Assembly (NCBI GenBank): GCA_003586115.2
Contig: QVOM02000073.1
Coordinates: 28,199,875 to 28,263,874, forward strand
DNA length: 64,000 nucleotides
From: Salvator merianae
Lineage: Eukaryota > Chordata > Lepidosauria > Squamata > Teiidae
Direction of reading: 5' to 3'
In this document: in pieces, positions 58,385 to 64,000 of the stretch
Layout: each line of letters opens with the position of its first letter
Numbering within the stretch: the stretch's first letter is position 1
Notes under the pieces: generated by a model
What the model saw: the letters and a program-made list of their open reading frames with translations, nothing else
Database searches by the model: none
What the model was told of the DNA's origin: nothing
Made by a program: the position numbers and the translations under genes

Positions 58385-61194
58385 GGAGGCCTGCATTTAT
58401 AATCCAAAGTTTCTTTAATTGTTTTTTCTCATTTCATCATCGCTTAATATAATGAAAGAGTACAAATCAAAATCTTAAAACTACCCACCGTCAAATATTA
58501 TACATATAAAACAAAAATTAGAATAATGGAATACTCTAACACAACACATTAAAGCAGCATCATCATTTCTGCAGCCCAGTTATTTCCATAAAAATAACAA
58601 GAAAAGAGTCCGATCATGAGACTCGCTTGAGTTCATCTGAAACTGAGGTCTAAATATACCTCTGATCTAGCTGTGCTGTCCTTAGCCCAGATAAGATGGA
58701 TGTCTGGATCCAGTAGACATCCAGAGCAGAAGTCTCATTGCCAGTGGTCCTGTGTTAAGCAGAGCAATTGCTTCTTGCAGTTATTCCAGAATAGAGGTAT
58801 GTATCTGGCCAGTAGCCCATGTCCACCCAGACACCAACCAACATTATTTCCCAACCCATTCATGCTTCTTTTGGAATTGGAGAAAAAAAAAATCCTTTGA
58901 AAATGTGTCTCTTCTTTTCTGCCAGTAGAAATAACACAGTGCAATGAAAGGTATTGCTCCCCTTGTTGATTTCTTCTATTTTAAAATATTTGTCACATTT
59001 AATTGTTTCAGATCGTCAAACAAAGCGTAACATAAGACAAAGACAACCTGAATAACATGACTGCAGGAACATAAATACCATCCAGAGCACTTTCAAGCTT
59101 ATTACTTTTCATCTAAGATACAAAATTATTTGCAAGTATACAGTTTTAAGGTTTGTTATATCTGTACATTTGTCCCTCCAACTACTGTTCTAAATTGTAT
59201 TAGTCTTACTAGAGTCTGGTAGGGTGATCGTATTCTCCCATTTAGACAAAAAAGAAGGGGAAAAAACTATATGAACAAACTTGGAGAATCTTGACAACTG
59301 CATTCTTTCCATGAAACAAATGGTACCAAAAAGACATTTATTTTTGTCTGATTTGTGCATTTAGCTCAATTTATGGTTCTGTTTTAGCTTGGTTCCTAAC
59401 ATAAAAGACAGGGAATAATGCAGATCTACACTTCATTAAAGCACTTCATACCGGCCTTAGATACTTAGAAGGTTGAAACAAAAAGAAAATGTGCACATTT
59501 GCAAAAAAAAAAAAAAAAGAGGGGGGATTTATACATACTCTATTCTATCCAGATCCACAGTAGGTTCTCCTCTTTTTCCTTATATATAGTGCACTTTTTT
59601 ATGAAATAGCAACAAACTTTATGGCATTTTCCTCCACTCATTTTAGTGTTGTCATAAAAGCTGGTTTCCCACTGCACCTCTAAAAGTCATAATTTGCCAC
59701 AGGCTGAAGAGTGTTATTTGTACCATTATTTTAGGTTTACCATGATTTCTTATGAGCCATTGAGTAGATTTACTCCCCAAACTGATTCCTGGTGGATCAG
59801 AGGGGAAAAAAGACCTAACTTATATGTACAGAGTTAGGAAGAAAGATTGAACTTCTTTTTCACCAGATTCTGATGAACTTATACAATTAGCAGTCAGATT
59901 TTCATGCTTAATGGGTCTCTGTTCCTGAAAGATCTATAATTATTTACATTAAAAAGAGAGAGAAATATATATGATGGGTGCTCTATGAGGCTGCTAATAA
60001 ATGCAAATCATTGAAATTTTGATACCTTACCTTGATGCTTAGTTGAGAATAAATCATTTCATCTGATAAAACAATTCCAAGTAACGTTAAATGAGCCCTT
60101 CTGCTAGAACTGGCAGAATTAATTTTGAACATTAGCACATTTAAAAATCAAATGTGTGCATGTTTTATTTACAGATTAACACAGACTCTATTGTCTGTGT
60201 GCTATGATAGCTTGGCATCCATCTTAGTTAAGATTAGTAAAATATAATCTTTGCTTCTGTGTTCATTTTACTTCTGGCTCATAAAGCTTTCCCTTTGGCA
60301 AAGGAAACATGGTTTGAGGTCCAGTAGTAATAACTCTTCCAAAAAATTGCTTTAAGGCTCTTGTTTGGATCGTGTCCATGTGAGATCTGTCACAAACATT
60401 AGCATCTTCCTTTTAAAATAAGGATAAAGATTCAATAATGTGCATGAAAACATACTGGAGAAAAAAAATCAATTCTGTTAAAAATCTTATTAGCATATAT
60501 TGAGATATAAATGAATTCAGGAAATCCAACTGAGATTTCTATAGTAGCATTATATAATAGTTATTTCCAAGATTATGGTCAACCTATAAGGAAATGCTAA
60601 TAAACTGTATACCCCTGAAAATAAAATAGCAAGAATTAAAATATAGATTAATGAATTGGATCTGGGAAAGATCTCGAAAGCAACACTTTAAGTAAAAGGA
60701 CTCCATCGAGACAAATAGTATATCAATGGCATGTGTTAACATTATATATTCTTTAGGTGAATATGCTCAAGAACTGTATATGAATATGACTAGACTAAGG
60801 ATCACTTCTGTGATAAGGATTCTGTGCCCACTTCATATGTTACTATTAAAGCAGAAGTGGACTCATATATTTGCTCCATCTTACCTGTGCAATAGTCTCA
60901 AACTGTGGATCAAAATAAATGAACAAACAAAAAAAGGTATAGATTCCCCCAGCCCCCAAAATAAAAGCTAGATAAGAGACTTGAAGAAATGTTTAGAGAA
61001 ATGTACAACTGTACCCTGTTGTGTTTTCAAAAGTACTTGACTCAGAGATACCATCTACCTGGGCACTTAAGCAACCCTTTCAGTGTGGGACATTTCGACA
61101 CCCTGTTCCCCCCGCCCAGCTCCAATCTAGAATCTTGCAATAGTGATATCAGTTTGTCACTGTTGGTACCACCAAGCTGAGATTGACTTCTGGG
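58385..61194. other. Unassigned AT-rich sequence
   Basis: An A run lies at about 59502-59518. No gene, and no transposon recognised. Confidence 0.5.
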
Positions 61195-61292
61195 TGCCAC
61201 ATGGCCACATCTATGCAGTCTTATTCACAAATATGAATCTTCAGCCTTCTGTTTTCAGACAGGTGCTCTACCACTGAGCTACATCATTCCTA
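61195..61292 (-). mobile_element. tRNA-derived SINE, minus strand
   Basis: On the minus strand 'tagctcagtggtaga' (61281-61267) is a good tRNA box A with the following 'gcacctgtctg'. The expected box B region is degraded ('gaagattcatat'). It is not a functional tRNA: no acceptor stem or intact T arm. SINE body boundaries are uncertain and may reach to about 61080. Confidence 0.6.
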
Positions 61293-62991
61293 GTTTATTC
61301 AGTACTCTGTGGTTATTAACATATGTCATTATGATTTGTGAGTAGTGACCAAGTTGCCATGGATACTCTTGGAATGGCTGCTGATGTTGCTATGGTCCCT
61401 CTTAGTAATAACTTTTGACTTTGGTGTCTGAAGACAATGCATCCTGTAAACTCTAATGTACCAACTAGTGCAGAATATAGCAGAATATCTATTAGAGAAC
61501 TGAATTGTAAATCTGTACCCTATATCTAATATACCAACAGCTTAAGCTGCAATTTATTAGACTTCTGCTGGACTGGAACAGATAGTGGTATGTTCTGAGC
61601 TGCTGTCCATCTTTTCTAATCACATTACTCCCACAATAACTACCTCCATCTGTAGAGTTTTTCAGCAGACAGGTGTCAGCTTCCACAAGCATTCATTTTC
61701 CACAGCCTAGTGCTGCTTGCCATTATAATGAGTTGGCTTCTTCCCATCTCATCTCACCCTTGTGCAGAGAACCCATAAGTCCTCATAAAGCTGCCATTAC
61801 CATAGATTGATTGCTATGATCCTGTTCAACTGGCCCAAACTGTAAAGGCCGCTCACAGAGTTTCCCCCAAATCTCCATACAGTGTACAGATTATAGTTTG
61901 ACACACATATAAAGACCCATCACAGTTATGGATAGACTGTGAGCACCTGTTGTATATTTATCATTTTCAATAGGACATGTTTATTTTAAAAAATCACCTG
62001 AAATTTAATATGAATTACCATGGAGAGATTTTTAGGCAAAGTTTTGCATAGTAAGTGTGGTAGCATCTAAAAGTTTTCTGATAATTTCTTGAACAGGGTA
62101 CAGGAAGGTGACGGGAACACCTTACCCAAAAGCTTCAAATGGCAACCATCTTCCCCGCCTTCCTTGATTCAAAAATGTAAGCAGGATATTATCTAAGTCA
62201 CATGTATGGTGCTTTTATTAGCAGCCACTTCCAAACACTCATCACCAATTCCTCCTAAATTATTGTTAGGATCACACCAATGCCTGAATTCATTTCTGTT
62301 TTGAATACTGCATTGTTTCTTTGGTGTTTCAGTATTATTTGCATTTTCAACTATGACATCTCAGTGCCTTAAGCCCTGCATCATGTCAGTGATCAGACAT
62401 TGGACCATGGGTTGAAATGATGTTTAACATCAAAAATATCCAGCTTCTGAACGGGGGGAGGGAATTAAACCATAAATATTGAATGAATGCATTTTTTAGA
62501 AAGAATATCGGGATTTTATATTTCATAGCATGGACAAAAAGTTCCAGAACTCTAGCTTTCATAGGTTTGTATATTTGCCTGCTGAAGAGAGAAAGACCTA
62601 TTTTGTTTTATTAATAGAATAAATAGTGATACTAATTGCTGTGATTGTTCACTCGGAATACTTATAGCATGTGTTAAAGAAAATACTTTCCCAAGATGTT
62701 TACAAAATATTTTCTAAGGAGAAATCCTACTCAGATTTCATTTGCAGCTACACCAGAACACTGAATAGACAGTACTGAAAGCAGAAAGAAGCGCATGGCA
62801 TCATCCACCTTCAGTCTGAAAAATGTCTAGTTGTCCTCTTGTATGTGGGAAAAGAGCAAGCCACGGGACTGGAGTCTACAATCAATTTTCCATCCCTGTG
62901 CTCAGATGAATCTGGGACTCGTCCTGGAATTTATTTTTGTTAGACAATGAATGAATAATTGCTTAAACAAGAAGCCTTAGGGGCTGGGAGG
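61293..62991. other. Unassigned sequence
   Basis: No gene or transposon recognised; short open frames only. Confidence 0.5.
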
Positions 62992-63409
62992 TAGGGGATG
63001 TGTTAGGCTGAGCAGCAGAGGACTCAGTGGCTTATAACAAAGGGCCTGTTCACACTTTCCATGCTAGAATGGGCTAATTAGCCCATTCTAGCATGGAACA
63101 GACCCCATTGTGCAGACACCGTCTGCACGATGGGGCCTGAAAACTCACCTGAGGCTGGATAATGGCGTTCACCAGTGCGAACGCCATTATCCATCCCTGA
63201 TGCTCGCCATGACAGCAGCCAGCAAGCGGCCGGCCACTGCCATGGTGACTGCAGTAGCTCCACGTGTGCACACGCAGTTGCAATGAGGTCTACTCCTTCA
63301 CTCGGGCCCCAGTTGTGCCCATGCCGCTGCGATCGGGCCTGGGCCACCGGATGGGGCCCTTTGTTAAAAGCCACTGAGCCCTCTGCTGCTCAGCCTAACA
63401 CATCCCCTA
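62992..63409. repeat. Inverted 55-bp repeat enclosing a truncated GC-rich DNA element
   Basis: The left arm 62992-63046 (starts 'taggggatgtgttaggctga') and right arm 63355-63409 (ends 'tcagcctaacacatccccta') are reverse complements with two mismatches. The arms include the first bases (GGGCC) of the element inside. That inner element (63042-about 63350) matches 26829-26245 in reverse, including the hairpin at 63160-63195, but lacks its other end. No TSD outside the arms. Confidence 0.85.
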
Positions 63410-64000
63410 CCACATCATCGACGTGTGCACCACGTGGGCCTGAAAAGCAGCAAGATAGAACCTAAGCCTTCACATCCTTGATGCAATTCCAGAATGCTGC
63501 TAGGCAGAGCAGCAGCAAATGGATGAGATTCCAAATTCTCTGCCCCCGTGATGACCTACAAATGGTTCCAGACAGATTCATCTTAAATGAAATGGCAATT
63601 TTGTGAGTATTGCAGGTGTTGCCAGGCTCCCTGATCACTGCAAGGCCCCTTGGGGGTAAACCATCACATTTGCCTGCTGATAATTTTATTTGGTTTGATT
63701 CTTATTTTCAGGCACTGCCACTGTCAGTGCTTTGAAACTATTCATTGTAAGAATGTATGATAGGTTACTCTGCAATGTGGGAATAAAGGGAGACACTTTA
63801 TAAGCTTCCTTTCATTCTGCTCTAGAAATGTTTTAGTATAGGAGCATATGTGGTTATGGTAGTGTCAGTATATCACCAGCTTTGTTCAAGCTGCATTCTC
63901 TTCCTTCTGCTTCTCTGGTGTCTTACTAGCCAACAGTTCTAAGGAATACTTCAGATGGCGGGGGGGGGGGGAGTTCTTTTGGACAAGCTGGCATTTCCCC
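63410..64000. other. Unassigned sequence ending near a G run
   Basis: No gene. A run of 11 G's lies at about 63961-63971, close to the window end. Confidence 0.5.

Noticed and set aside
61250..61292. A tRNA gene on the minus strand
   Set aside because: Only box A and the D-arm region match; the T arm and acceptor stem are absent, so it is a SINE head.

Overview
This window is vertebrate nuclear DNA, most likely from a squamate reptile (lizard or snake), and consists almost entirely of transposable elements and their remains in AT-rich non-coding sequence. I found no convincing host protein-coding exon. The squamate assignment rests on a CR1 LINE with intact-looking domains, an L3/CR1-like LINE family, old L1 fragments, a 5S-rRNA-derived SINE with a BovB-like tail (the '5S-Sauria' type), tRNA-derived SINEs, and many small hAT-type elements. 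The species cannot be named from this.

Layout. At 1-1138 there is the 3' part of an L3/CR1-like LINE on the plus strand. It lies tail-to-tail with a nearly full-length CR1 on the minus strand (1231-about 5943). The CR1 keeps an ORF1 (zinc-binding cysteines, coiled coil, SGNH-type esterase) and an ORF2 (endonuclease, reverse transcriptase, C-terminal region), broken by two frameshifts and two stop codons. Its 5' UTR carries a 260-bp tandem monomer. An L1 fragment follows (6690-7195). The stretch 9.4-13.3 kb holds MITEs and a hAT element that contains an uninterrupted 456-base T run. At 18.1-19.6 kb is an unclassified 1.5-kb repeat, with two more copies arranged head-to-tail at 54.4-57.8 kb. 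A second TSD-flanked hAT element at 21.0-22.1 kb encloses a seven-unit 84/88-bp tandem repeat. GC-rich, hairpin-filled palindromic elements occupy 25.2-26.8 kb and recur at 63.0-63.4 kb inside a 55-bp inverted repeat. A TG...CA solo LTR (28702-29390) splits an L3-like LINE. The middle (30-47 kb) contains further hAT MITEs, a 5S SINE, a tRNA SINE, a pair of inverted unclassified repeats and a CR1-like fragment with a MITE inside it. The stretch 50.3-52.5 kb is a decayed L1 3' half.

Nothing here works together as a gene system. The elements interact only as nested and adjacent insertions: LTR into LINE, MITE into LINE, and MITE into another repeat. The most unusual observations are the T456 homopolymer, the VNTR inside a hAT element, the monomeric CR1 5' UTR, the inverted duplication at 62992-63409, and the three-copy unclassified repeat with a short minisatellite at its junctions.
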